Positions 33,510 to 40,942 of a stretch of DNA of 64,000 nucleotides are shown here, one piece after another. A program made the translations under genes and the position numbers. How positions within the stretch are numbered: position 1 is the first letter of the stretch; each line of letters starts with the position of its first letter. The notes below the pieces were generated by a model. That model was not told the DNA's origin. It saw only the letters and a program-made list of their open reading frames with translations, and did no database searches. This DNA is from Streptomyces zhaozhouensis (GTDB lineage Bacteria > Actinomycetota > Actinomycetes > Streptomycetales > Streptomycetaceae). The DNA is taken from the NCBI RefSeq assembly GCF_900230195.1, contig NZ_OCNE01000009.1, forward strand, positions 170,484 to 234,483. The letters are read 5' to 3'.

Positions 33510-35500
33510 GCCAGGGAACCCGACCCGAAGCGCACGAGCTGACGTACGAGACGCCGGGGGGCGAACCCGTGCGGTTCCAGGCGCGGTTCGGGCCCGACCG
33601 CCCGCTGCCGGACCGCGGCCCGACCCTGGGCCGGATGGTGCGGCTGGGGCGCGGCTGGGTGGTGCGCCAGTACCGGCTGCCGGCCAGGTCCCGTGGCGAC
33701 CGGCGGGCGCGCGAGGCGCTGGAACGGGAGGTCAACGCGGCCGTGGCCGTCGAACGCGCCCACGGGCGCGGCCCGCACGCCGGCCTCTTCCTCCGCGTGG
33801 TCGGCCACGACCTCGACGCCGAGGAGCCGTTCGTCCTCTACGAGCCGCCGCCCCGGGGCGCGCCCCGGCTCACCGAGGCCCGGCTCAGCGGCCGGCGGTT
33901 CGACGAGGCCGCGCGCCAACTGGTGCGCGCGGTCCGGCTGTGGGAACAGGCCGGGCAGGTGTGCCGGACGCTGGCGCCCGACACGGTCTGGTGGCACGAC
34001 GACGGCATCGTCATCGGCGAACCGTACGGCGCCGTCCCCGTCGGCCACCCCAGGGAGCCGTTCGGCCAGGCGCCCTGGGCCTCCCCGGAACAGCTCGCCG
34101 GCACGGGCCACTGCGACCCGCGCGACGACCTGTGGAGCGCGGCCCGGCTGCTCTACGCGGCGCTCGCCGGGCAGCCTGGCCCGCACGCCGAGCCGCCGCC
34201 CGACCTCGGCGCCTACCCGCAGCTGTCGGCGCTCCGCGACGGCCGCGCCTTCGCGCCGCGGGCGGCGGACCGGCGGCCCGTCGCCGAGCTGCTTGAGCTG
34301 TGGAACGAGCCCGACCCCGGGCCCGCCCCACCTCCCGGCCCGGCGCGCGGCGAGTACGCCCGGCGGGTGGGTGAGAAGCGCGAGCGCCTCGGACTCGGTC
34401 CCGGCCCCGCGCCGCGCGGCGAGGAGGCCCCGGGCGACGAGCCGTTCGAGGTCGTCTGCCCGTACTGCCTCGGGCCCGTCGCCTACGACCCGGGCGCGCT
34501 GTTCCTCCCCGAGGAGCAGGGGGAGTACGTCGCGTTCGACCCGGCCTCCGAGCCGGTGGAGCTGCGCCGCGCCGACATGCTGCGGCGGGCGTTCCAGCTC
34601 TGTCCCAACCTCAGCGGACTCGACGAGCACCATCTGCCCGTCCCCTATCTGACCAACGGCAGACCGCTGACCGTCGTCACCGTCGGCGGCTCGCTCACCG
34701 GGAAGACGCACCTGCTGACCTCGATGATCGGCGAGATCGAGGAGAACGGCCTGGAACCGTACGGGATCACCGCGGAGCCGCTGAACCCGGAGTGGCACCA
34801 GCGCTTCGTGCGGGAGCGGCTGCAACCGCTGCGCGACGGCAGGGTGTTGCCGAGGACGGCCTCCACGCGGTTCGCGCGGTTCGCCGACGGGCTGCTGCTG
34901 ACGTCGCGCGGCCGGACCCGCCCGGTGATGTTCTTCGACCTCGCGGGGGAGGACCTGGAGAGCCACGACGAGGCGATGCGTTTCCTCGCCGGCGCCGGCG
35001 CCTTCCTCTTCGTCGTCGACCCGCTGCGCGCGCTGCGGCTGCCGGAGCTGGAGCGGCACCGCGAGCGCGTCGGCATCAGGGAACGCGACCTGGGCGACGA
35101 GGCGTTCGCCGCCGTGCTGTCCCGGGTGCCGCGCACGGCGGGCCTGATGATGACGCCGTCGGCCGTCGTCCTCAACAAGAGCGACCTGGTCCGCTTCGAA
35201 CCGGCCGTGGCGTCCTGGCTGATGTCCCCGCCGCCGACCGACCGGCTGCCCGAGGCGCTGCGCGGGGAGAGCGAGGACGTGTACGCGTTCCTGCGACACC
35301 ACGGCAGCCGCGCCTGGCTGCGTCCGTTCACCGACAGCGCGCGCTGCACGTTGCACTTCGTCTCCGCGACCGGCCGCGGGGAGCGCGGCGGCACCTTCCC
35401 GCACGGTGTGACGCCGCGCAGGACCCTGGCGCCGCTGCTGTCGCTCCTCGCGATGGCCGGGATGGTGGAGGAGACCGACCCCTGGGAGGTGGGGCTGTGA
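33506..35500 (+). CDS. Pseudokinase fused to a TRAFAC-clade GTPase
   Basis: A 664-residue fusion starting at GTG 33506 (GTGA). Residues 40-265 follow a protein-kinase fold: WVVRQYRL as the lysine strand, PWASPEQL as the APE region and DPRDDLWSAARLLYAAL as subdomain IX. The HRD loop is CRTLAPDTVWW and the DFG is GEPYG, so it should be catalytically dead. A CPYC pair (318-321) begins a possible zinc site. The GTPase domain has G1 GGSLTGKT (394-401), G3 DLAG (478-481) and G4 NKSD (557-560). The sequence resembles the double-GTPase/GAP families described for bacterial conflict systems. The pseudokinase probably acts as a phospho- or ligand-controlled switch on the GTPase. Confidence 0.72.
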   Translation: MSQGTRPEAHELTYETPGGEPVRFQARFGPDRPLPDRGPTLGRMVRLGRGWVVRQYRLPARSRGDRRAREALEREVNAAVAVERAHGRGPHAGLFLRVVGHDLDAEEPFVLYEPPPRGAPRLTEARLSGRRFDEAARQLVRAVRLWEQAGQVCRTLAPDTVWWHDDGIVIGEPYGAVPVGHPREPFGQAPWASPEQLAGTGHCDPRDDLWSAARLLYAALAGQPGPHAEPPPDLGAYPQLSALRDGRAFAPRAADRRPVAELLELWNEPDPGPAPPPGPARGEYARRVGEKRERLGLGPGPAPRGEEAPGDEPFEVVCPYCLGPVAYDPGALFLPEEQGEYVAFDPASEPVELRRADMLRRAFQLCPNLSGLDEHHLPVPYLTNGRPLTVVTVGGSLTGKTHLLTSMIGEIEENGLEPYGITAEPLNPEWHQRFVRERLQPLRDGRVLPRTASTRFARFADGLLLTSRGRTRPVMFFDLAGEDLESHDEAMRFLAGAGAFLFVVDPLRALRLPELERHRERVGIRERDLGDEAFAAVLSRVPRTAGLMMTPSAVVLNKSDLVRFEPAVASWLMSPPPTDRLPEALRGESEDVYAFLRHHGSRAWLRPFTDSARCTLHFVSATGRGERGGTFPHGVTPRRTLAPLLSLLAMAGMVEETDPWEVGL

Positions 35501-37353
35501 CCACGTGGACCACGGACGGACGCCAGGGACGTGACGAACCGGCGGACACGGTGCGGCAGTTCGTGCTGCGCTGGGACGCCGAGCACCCGTCCGGCGGCAC
35601 GGGCTTCGGCGTCGTCGCCGCGTCCGGGGGACGGGAGTGGGCGGAGTCGATCGCGCGCTCGGCGGGACCGACGCTGGAGGTCGCGGGCGAGAACGCGGTC
35701 CGGGGGCTGGTGCGGATCGAGAAGGGGGAGCGGGTGCTCCTCGGCCACCGCACCCCGGGCCGGGACGCGGGTGGCAGATCGGGAACGGTCTGCCACGTGC
35801 TGGTCGGCACGACGCGGCAGTTGCCGACGCGCCGCTGCCTGGCGCTGCACACGTGGGACTGGGAGCCCGCGCCCCTGGACGTGGCCTCCGTGCGGGGCGC
35901 GCTTCCGCCCGTCCCGACGGAGTCGCTGGCGGCGGCCGAGCCGGAGAAGCTCGCCGCGCTGCGCGCGCAGTGGGGCGAGCCCGAGGTGGCGAGGACGCTC
36001 GGCGCGCTCACCGCCGAGGTGCTGCGCGACCCGGACCGCCGTTTCTCGGTCCTCGACCGCTCGCTCGGGCGGGCGCCGCGCGCGGTGCTGGTGGGGCTGA
36101 CCGACATGTTCGGGCCGGTGCTGGTCAGGCAGCAGGGCGGCTGGTCGTTCGCCACCCACGACACGGACGACGGCAAGCCGCTGCGCTTCGTCTTCCTCCC
36201 GGAGTGGCCGCACCACCCGCCGACGGGCGAGCGGCACGTGCGGGTCGACCCCGGGCGGGCGCGGAAGGACGAAGCCGAGGCGGTCGCGGGGGAGTTGGTG
36301 GAACGCCTGCTGGAGGGCGCCGATCCCGCGCGGCTCCGGGACCACCTGCGGCTGCACGCCGACCGCGAGGCGCCGAACCGGCCCGGGTGGCTGCTGCGGG
36401 CGACGGAACACGCGCTCGACCACCTCTCCTCCACGAACGCGAGGCGCCCCACCCGCCGGCCGCCCGCGCAGGAGCCGCCCGCGTTCGAACCGCCCATGCC
36501 CGAGCCGTCCGCGTTCGAACCGCCCATGCCCGAGCCACCCGCGTTCGAACCATCCGCTCCCCGACCGCACGACCCGCACGACCCGCGCGACCCGCGCGAC
36601 CCGCGCGACCCGCGCGACCCGCGCGACGAGGCCGAGGCGCTGCTGGCTGAGCTCCGCCACATCGACCCGGCCGCCCCGGAGCTGCGGACGCTGCTCACCA
36701 GGGTCGACGAGGCCGAGGCGCACTGGCCCGAAGCGCTGCGGCGCGGGCTCTGCCTGGTGCTTCTGGAACGCGGCCTCCTCCTCGGGGCCCGGCTGGGCGG
36801 CACGGAGGAGGAGGACACGACCGCGGTGGTCGGCGTCTACCAGCGGTGGGTGCGCCCGTTCAGCCACGAGCACGAGGTGGTCGACCGGCTGAGGAACGTC
36901 GTCGGCGCGGCGTGGCGCTCCTCCCGCGACAACCCCCGGGCGCGGAGGGCCCTGACGGGGATCGTCGAGGACGGCTCCGGGTTCACGGAGGAGGTGTGGA
37001 TCGCCCTGTGGCGCGCCACCCGGGACGAGCCCGCCGCCGAGGTGCCTCGGCAGCCGCCGCCCGCACGCGCGCCCGCGACCGGGAGCTGGTCCTCCCTCAA
37101 ACCCGTCCCCACCGCGCCCGGTTACACGCCGCCGACCGCCGCCCCGCCCCCCGTGGCGGAGCCCCCGCGTCCCACGCGCCCGGTCCCGGAGCCGAGGCCC
37201 GAGCCGAGGCCGGAGCCGAGGCCGGAGCCGGAGGCGCCGGTCGTGCTCCACGGACGCGGCTGGACGGAACGCGACCGGGTGCTCCTGGTGGTGGGCCTGA
37301 TCGGGCTCGCCTTCGTGTTCATCTTCGTGCTGCTGTTCCTGGCGACGAACTGA
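35497..37353 (+). CDS. GTPase-associated protein 1-like protein, tail-anchored
   Basis: A 618-residue protein starting at GTG 35497, overlapping the GTPase stop by four bases. The N-terminal region (QFVLRWDAEHPSGGTGFGVVAASGG) resembles what I recall of GTPase-associated protein 1 (GAP1) N-terminal domains, which pair with TRAFAC GTPases. The middle (about 310-380) is low complexity, with FEPPMPEP and RDP repeats, the latter from a nine-base tandem repeat near 36575-36630. A helical domain lies at 385-510. A Pro/Glu-rich segment precedes a single C-terminal transmembrane helix (LLVVGLIGLAFVFIFVLLFL), so it is tail-anchored with its bulk in the cytoplasm. It probably tethers the GTPase at the membrane. 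It ends the operon. Confidence 0.6.
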   Translation: MTTWTTDGRQGRDEPADTVRQFVLRWDAEHPSGGTGFGVVAASGGREWAESIARSAGPTLEVAGENAVRGLVRIEKGERVLLGHRTPGRDAGGRSGTVCHVLVGTTRQLPTRRCLALHTWDWEPAPLDVASVRGALPPVPTESLAAAEPEKLAALRAQWGEPEVARTLGALTAEVLRDPDRRFSVLDRSLGRAPRAVLVGLTDMFGPVLVRQQGGWSFATHDTDDGKPLRFVFLPEWPHHPPTGERHVRVDPGRARKDEAEAVAGELVERLLEGADPARLRDHLRLHADREAPNRPGWLLRATEHALDHLSSTNARRPTRRPPAQEPPAFEPPMPEPSAFEPPMPEPPAFEPSAPRPHDPHDPRDPRDPRDPRDPRDEAEALLAELRHIDPAAPELRTLLTRVDEAEAHWPEALRRGLCLVLLERGLLLGARLGGTEEEDTTAVVGVYQRWVRPFSHEHEVVDRLRNVVGAAWRSSRDNPRARRALTGIVEDGSGFTEEVWIALWRATRDEPAAEVPRQPPPARAPATGSWSSLKPVPTAPGYTPPTAAPPPVAEPPRPTRPVPEPRPEPRPEPRPEPEAPVVLHGRGWTERDRVLLVVGLIGLAFVFIFVLLFLATN

Positions 37354-37355
37354 GC

Positions 37356-37382
37356 GGCCTCCCCGGTGGCCCCGGGGAGGCC
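37356..37382 (+). terminator. Terminator hairpin of the eight-gene operon
   Basis: GGCCTCCCCGG at 37356-37366 pairs perfectly with CCGGGGAGGCC at 37372-37382 around a five-base loop, three bases after the last stop codon. There is no T-tract, which is common for streptomycete terminators. Confidence 0.7.
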
Positions 37383-37395
37383 GGGCAACTCCGTG

Positions 37396-37482
37396 CGACC
37401 GGCGCGCGCGACCGGCACGTTCAACCGGCGCGTGCGACCGACGCGTTCAACCCGCGCGTGCAACCGGCACGTCTAACCGGCG
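37396..37482. repeat. 13-bp tandem repeat array filling a convergent gap
   Basis: Six consecutive copies plus a partial seventh of a 13-base unit (consensus C-R-ACCGGCGCGTK; copies start at 37396, 37409, 37422, 37435, 37448 and 37461). The array runs from just after the operon terminator into the last codons of the PycTM-like gene, where the final copies encode its stop. Alternating GTT and GTG ends suggest a 26-base higher-order unit. Confidence 0.85.
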
Positions 37483-37982
37483 AGCAGGGCCACCGGGAGC
37501 AGCACGATGCCAAGACCGGACGTGACCAGGCCGAAGCGCACCCAGCGCAGCTTGCCGGTCGCGATGCGGCTGTTGGCCGCCAACGCCTTGGCCAGCCGGT
37601 CGCGCGGGGCCCCACCGGTCGCGGCCAGCGCCTCCCGCAACTCACCCCGGCGCGCCGCGCGGTCGATGTCGCCGAAGTAGGTCAACGGCTCGCCCGGGAC
37701 CCACCCACCGGGCAGGCGCGGCGCGACGGCCAGCAGAAACGCGGTCAGCGCCAGGAACAGCGCGGCCAGCCCCAGCCACCACAGCACCTGCCCCAAGGTG
37801 CTCAACGCCCCCGGCGACCAGCCGCCGTTGGCCACCATCCCGCCGAACAGCCCGGTGCCCAGGCCGAGCGCGGCGACGAGCAGCGCCGCCTTGCTGTCGG
37901 CCCTGGCGATCTCCACCCTGACCTCGTTGAGCAACTGCTCCGCCAGCGGGACGGAGAAGTCACCGGGTGTCGTCATGGTCAT
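37473..37982 (-). CDS. Pycsar-type transmembrane effector (PycTM/DUF5706-like)
   Basis: A membrane protein of 169 residues matching the PycTM layout: an amphipathic start with EVRVEIARADSKAALLVA (20-36), transmembrane segments at about 33-52, 65-88 and 148-168, and the GEPLTYFGDI loop (97-106) between them. In Pycsar anti-phage systems such proteins respond to cCMP or cUMP and disrupt the membrane. The cyclase is normally adjacent; here the only cyclase-like gene is about 16 kb away at the start of the convergent operon, and the immediate upstream gene encodes a Crp/Fnr cNMP-binding protein. GGAGGGGG six bases before ATG 37982 fixes the start. A housekeeping role cannot be excluded, since such genes are frequent in streptomycetes. 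Confidence 0.78.
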   Translation of the reverse strand: MTMTTPGDFSVPLAEQLLNEVRVEIARADSKAALLVAALGLGTGLFGGMVANGGWSPGALSTLGQVLWWLGLAALFLALTAFLLAVAPRLPGGWVPGEPLTYFGDIDRAARRGELREALAATGGAPRDRLAKALAANSRIATGKLRWVRFGLVTSGLGIVLLPVALLAG

Positions 37983-38125
37983 CGCGATCCCCCTCCGGAA
38001 ACGAGGCCCGCGTCGCTCGCGGCCCCGGCGTCCAGCGTGCGGCAGGGGCGGGCACCAGCTCCAGGGCGGCGGACGCACACCGAATGTGACCGATGACCCA
38101 CAACCGCCGTGCGGCGGCGTCGCGT

Positions 38126-38866
38126 TCAGCCCCGTTCCGCGCCCGCCGCGATCCGGCTCAGCACCTCGGGACGGCGCAGCCACACCTTCCGCCGCGCCGT
38201 CTCCACCACCCCGCTCCGGCGCAGCTCCGCCAGCAGCCGCACGATGGCCTCACGGGAGGCCCCGACCGAGCCGGCCAGCTCCTGTTGGCTCAGCGGGACC
38301 GTCAACAGCAGCCCGGAGTCCGTCGGTTCGCTGTGCGCGCGCGCCAGGTCCAGCAGCAGCAGCGCCAGCCGCTCCCTGACGCCCGACGAGGCCAGCTCCA
38401 ACGCCCTGCGGTCGCCCGCCCGCACCCGTTCGACCAGCAGCGCGCTCAGCTTCCGGTGCGCGTCGGGGCGGCGTGCCAGAAAGTCGAGGAACGCCTCCCG
38501 GCCCACCAGCACGCACTCCGCCTGCTCCAGCGTCGTGACCGTCGCCGACCGCGCCTGCCCGGTCAGCGCCGCCGACTCCCCGACCACATCCCCCGGCCGG
38601 CGCAGCGCCAGCAGCGCGACATACCCGTTCGGCGAGCCGGCGGTCACCATCAGCCGCCCGCCGAGCACCAGTTGCACGTGGGTGGAGGGCGTGTGCTCGT
38701 GGATCACCTCGGTCCGCGCCCGGTACCCCACCCGCGGCCCCAGCCCCAGCAGCTCCACCCGCTCCGGCTCCGCCAGCCGGGCCAGAAACGGCACACGGTC
38801 CTGAAAGAACGGAACCCTCTCCGTCTCCCCCGGCCGCGCGCCTCCAGGCGGCGTGCTCGCACCCAT
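38126..38866 (-). CDS. Crp/Fnr-family regulator (second copy)
   Basis: A 246-residue regulator with a cNMP-binding-type roll (about 25-140) and a C-terminal winged helix (about 165-240). The phosphate-binding cassette GDVVGESAALTGQARSATVTTL again keeps the Gly-Glu and Arg-Ser-Ala positions of cNMP-binding members. The recognition helix is in QQELAGSVGASREAIVRLLAELRRSG. It lies 143 bases upstream of the PycTM-like gene on the same strand, so the two may be one unit. The start is given at ATG 38866; an in-frame GTG at 38896 is an alternative. It resembles the first Crp/Fnr protein (19658-20347) in layout and cassette, but not closely enough to be a recent duplicate. Confidence 0.87.
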   Translation of the reverse strand: MGASTPPGGARPGETERVPFFQDRVPFLARLAEPERVELLGLGPRVGYRARTEVIHEHTPSTHVQLVLGGRLMVTAGSPNGYVALLALRRPGDVVGESAALTGQARSATVTTLEQAECVLVGREAFLDFLARRPDAHRKLSALLVERVRAGDRRALELASSGVRERLALLLLDLARAHSEPTDSGLLLTVPLSQQELAGSVGASREAIVRLLAELRRSGVVETARRKVWLRRPEVLSRIAAGAERG

Positions 38867-39054
38867 GGGCCCCCCGGCGCGTGGAACAGTGCGCACAGTC
38901 TATCCGGACGGGCCTCGCGACGCCGGTCAACGGCCGCCGGCGGGCGACGAGTTCGACCTCAGCGGACCAGGATCAGGCCGCAGCCGTGAGCCCGCGGCGC
39001 ACTGGCTGGGCGACCTGGTCGCCGCACAACTGCGCGGGGCGGGGTGACCGCTCG

Positions 39055-39060
39055 TACCAT
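39055..39060 (+). promoter_or_regulatory. Probable leaderless -10 element (TACCAT) for the phosphotransferase
   Basis: TACCAT matches TANNNT, is followed by seven bases and then ATG 39068. Earlier in-frame starts (39044, 39059) lie upstream of or inside this element and are disfavoured. Confidence 0.5.
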
Positions 39061-39067
39061 GCGGGGC

Positions 39068-39838
39068 ATGGGGTGGGTGGAGTTGCGGGGTTCTGTGGCG
39101 GTGAAGACGCACGGTGCCGAGGTCGAACTCGAAGCGCTGCGCGCCCGGTTGCGGGCGGCGAAGGCGCTGGACGGGCTGGTGGTACCGCCGTTGGGCGGGG
39201 TGGAGGTGTGCGACGGGCGGCTGGTGACGCGGTGGCCGCGGGGAGAGCCGGTCGATCCGGCCGTGCCGGAGCGGTATCCCTGGGGCGAGGCCGGGCGGTT
39301 GCTGGCCCGGCTGCACGCGGTGGAGCCGTCGACGCCGCTGCCCGCGGCCGGCGGCCCGGCGCGGGTGGCGCGCGCGGTGGGCAGGCTGCGGGCCGAGGTG
39401 ACCGGCCCGCGCTACGCGGCGGCGGTGCGGCAGGTGCTGCGCGCGCACGAGCGCCGCGCCCCCGCCCCGCCGGAGGCGGAGCTGAGGCTCTGTCACGGGG
39501 ATTTCCACCTGGGCCAGTTGGTGCTGCTCGCGGGTGCCGGCTGGCGGCTGATCGACGTGGACGACCTCGGGTGGGGCGATCCGACGTGGGACCTCGGGCG
39601 GCCGGCGGCCTGGTACGCGGCCGGCCTGCTGCCGCCGTCCGACTGGCAACGGCTGCTGAACGGCTACGGGTTGGCGTCCGTCCGCGATCCCTGGGCCCGA
39701 GTGGACGGCGCGGCACGCGCGTTCACCGTGCAGGGAGCCGCCCGCGCGCTGCTGCTCGCGCACGGCCGGGACGCCGAACTCGCGGCGGACGGCGTGGCGT
39801 TGGTCGATTCCTGCGGTCGGATCGCGGTGCTGTCGTAG
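39068..39838 (+). CDS. Aminoglycoside-phosphotransferase (APH)-family protein
   Basis: A 256-residue small-molecule kinase of the APH/choline-kinase group. The catalytic loop is LCHGDFHLGQLVLL, with the catalytic Asp in HGD. The metal-binding region is LIDVDDLGWGDPTWDLGRPAAW. The N-lobe is short (VAVKTHGAEVELEAL with the ATP lysine in VAVK). Family members phosphorylate antibiotics, sugars or other metabolites; the substrate is unknown and resistance should not be assumed. Start at 39068 is supported by the leaderless promoter. The zinc-ribbon gene follows on the same strand after 24 bases, a recurrent neighbour, so the two may share function or transcript. Confidence 0.85.
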   Translation: MGWVELRGSVAVKTHGAEVELEALRARLRAAKALDGLVVPPLGGVEVCDGRLVTRWPRGEPVDPAVPERYPWGEAGRLLARLHAVEPSTPLPAAGGPARVARAVGRLRAEVTGPRYAAAVRQVLRAHERRAPAPPEAELRLCHGDFHLGQLVLLAGAGWRLIDVDDLGWGDPTWDLGRPAAWYAAGLLPPSDWQRLLNGYGLASVRDPWARVDGAARAFTVQGAARALLLAHGRDAELAADGVALVDSCGRIAVLS

Positions 39839-39862
39839 GGTGGCCGGGACAGCAGATCGACC

Positions 39863-40192
39863 ATGGAGCCGATGATGCAGTGTCCCAAGTGCGGCGCACC
39901 GATGCGCACGTTCAACCGAAGCGGCGTTCAGATCGAACAGTGTGACGGCTGCCGTGGAATCTTCCTCGACTACGGCGAGTTGGAGCACATCAGCCAGCTG
40001 GAGAGCCAGTGGGCCCCGCCTGGCGCCCCCGCGCCGCCGCCCCCGCAGCAGCCGCATTACCAGCAGGGTCCCCCGCCGCCCGGCCCCGGCTGGGGCGCGC
40101 CGCAGCACGGCGGTCACCACGGCGGTCACCACGGCGGCCACTACGGCCACCGCCGCAAGGGCGGTTTCTCGGGCCTGTTCTTCTCCTCCTGA
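39863..40192 (+). CDS. Zinc-ribbon (TFIIB-type) protein
   Basis: A 109-residue protein. The first 45 residues form a zf-TFIIB-like ribbon: CPKCGAPM then CDGCRGIFLDYGELE, a CxxC...CxxC metal site. The remainder is a Pro/Gln/Gly linker with GHHGGHHGGHYGHRRKGG, a His-rich metal-binding stretch, and ends in FSGLFFSS. It may be a small metallochaperone or nucleic-acid-binding protein; function is unknown. The start is uncertain: ATG at 39863, or 39872/39875 with GGAG just upstream. TAGGGT at 39836-39841 could be its -10 element. Confidence 0.8.
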   Translation: MEPMMQCPKCGAPMRTFNRSGVQIEQCDGCRGIFLDYGELEHISQLESQWAPPGAPAPPPPQQPHYQQGPPPPGPGWGAPQHGGHHGGHHGGHYGHRRKGGFSGLFFSS

Positions 40193-40501
40193 GCCGACCC
40201 GCATCCCCCCCGGCCTCCGGCACCCCCGGACTTCCGGGGCTCCCCGCGCCTTTGGCGCCTCCCGAGCCCGGGGCTTCGCCCACAGCCGCGCCCGCCGGCT
40301 CGTCCGGACTCGCTCGGACTCGTCCCGCTCATCCCGCTCGTCCCGTTTTCCGGTGAGTGCCCGGGGGTGTCCCCTTCCGCACACGCGTACGGACACCCCG
40401 GCTCCGAACCGGTGAAAATTCGCGACTCGGCACAAGCAGGGCTTCCGGTGGGTGATGGTGTGAGTACGGAAGGTCAGTAGTCGCACCGACTGGGAGTGAG
40501 G
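40193..40501. other. Intergenic region with a hairpin, no gene seen
   Basis: About 310 bases separate the zinc-ribbon gene from the small coupled ORF. It contains a hairpin (GGGGTGTCC at 40364-40372 and GGACACCCC at 40391-40399) that might be a terminator or leader element, then a somewhat less G+C-rich stretch (GTGAAAATTCGCGACTCGG) near 40420. I saw no RNA gene. Confidence 0.5.
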
Positions 40502-40564
40502 ATGGCAGGGAGCGGTCAGGGCGCGGGGTCGCGCCGCCCTCGGGGTGGGCTGGTGCCGGCGTGA
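40502..40564 (+). CDS. Possible 20-aa upstream ORF coupled to the next gene
   Basis: ATG 40502 has a strong site (GGGAGTGAGG) immediately before it. The frame runs for 20 codons (MAGSGQGAGSRRPRGGLVPA) and its TGA at 40562-40564 overlaps the GTG start of the next gene, so the arrangement is GTGA. It may be a leader peptide that drives re-initiation, or the real N-terminus of the next gene brought out of frame by an indel. Confidence 0.35.
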   Translation: MAGSGQGAGSRRPRGGLVPA

Positions 40565-40932
40565 GGGCGCGGGTCTCCCTCGGCGGCATCAGCTTCTCCG
40601 GGGTCAGCGGCTGGCCGGTGCCCCACCGGGGCACCGGCGGCAACGAGTGGGTCAACGGGCGGTGTTGGCTCTACTGCCGCCGGGAGAACATCAGCGTCCT
40701 GTGGATCGGTCCGATCCGCGCCCCCCGCGCGGACGGCGACCTCTACGCCTGCGGGCAGTGCATCGCGGAGCTGGTGCACATGGTCTACGAGCAGCAGCAC
40801 CGCGTGGACGTGCCCATGCGGCACGGCCAGGGCCCGGGGCCGGGCCAGTCGGCGTACGGCCAGGTACCCCGCGCGGCGGCCGGTCGCGCCGAGGTGCCGA
40901 GCCCGGGTGAGTGGGGGAACGCGAACGGGTAG
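40561..40932 (+). CDS. Conserved actinobacterial Cys-containing hypothetical protein
   Basis: A 123-residue soluble protein. The core NEWVNGRCWLYCRRENISV and LYACGQCIAELVHMVYEQQ holds four Cys arranged as two pairs (C-x3-C and C-x2-C), which suggests a metal site. Residues after 80 are disordered. Related proteins are common in streptomycetes but have no function I know. The start is the GTG at 40561, coupled to a small ORF upstream; alternatively translation begins at 40502 if a frameshift is present. It ends at 40932, inside the promoter of the quinone oxidoreductase. Confidence 0.7.
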   Translation: MRARVSLGGISFSGVSGWPVPHRGTGGNEWVNGRCWLYCRRENISVLWIGPIRAPRADGDLYACGQCIAELVHMVYEQQHRVDVPMRHGQGPGPGQSAYGQVPRAAAGRAEVPSPGEWGNANG

Positions 40933-40935
40933 TTT
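40930..40935 (+). promoter_or_regulatory. Probable leaderless -10 element (TAGTTT) for the quinone oxidoreductase
   Basis: TAGTTT overlaps the stop codon of the preceding gene, and is followed by seven bases and ATG 40943. No Shine-Dalgarno sequence precedes the ATG. Confidence 0.5.
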
Positions 40936-40942
40936 CCCGCCC

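Noticed and set aside
37396..37482. Iterons or CRISPR repeats
   Set aside because: The 13-base units are contiguous without spacers, diverged, and lie at a convergent gene junction without replication genes.
20504..37982. Canonical Pycsar operon
   Set aside because: The PycTM-like gene is not adjacent to the cyclase-like gene, lies on the opposite strand and the cyclase-like protein lacks the usual Asn. Only a linked or Pycsar-related system is proposed.
38075..38087. CACA-N5-TGTG as a Crp binding site before the PycTM-like gene
   Set aside because: The half-sites are in the reverse order to TGTGA-N6-TCACA, and such short repeats are common.
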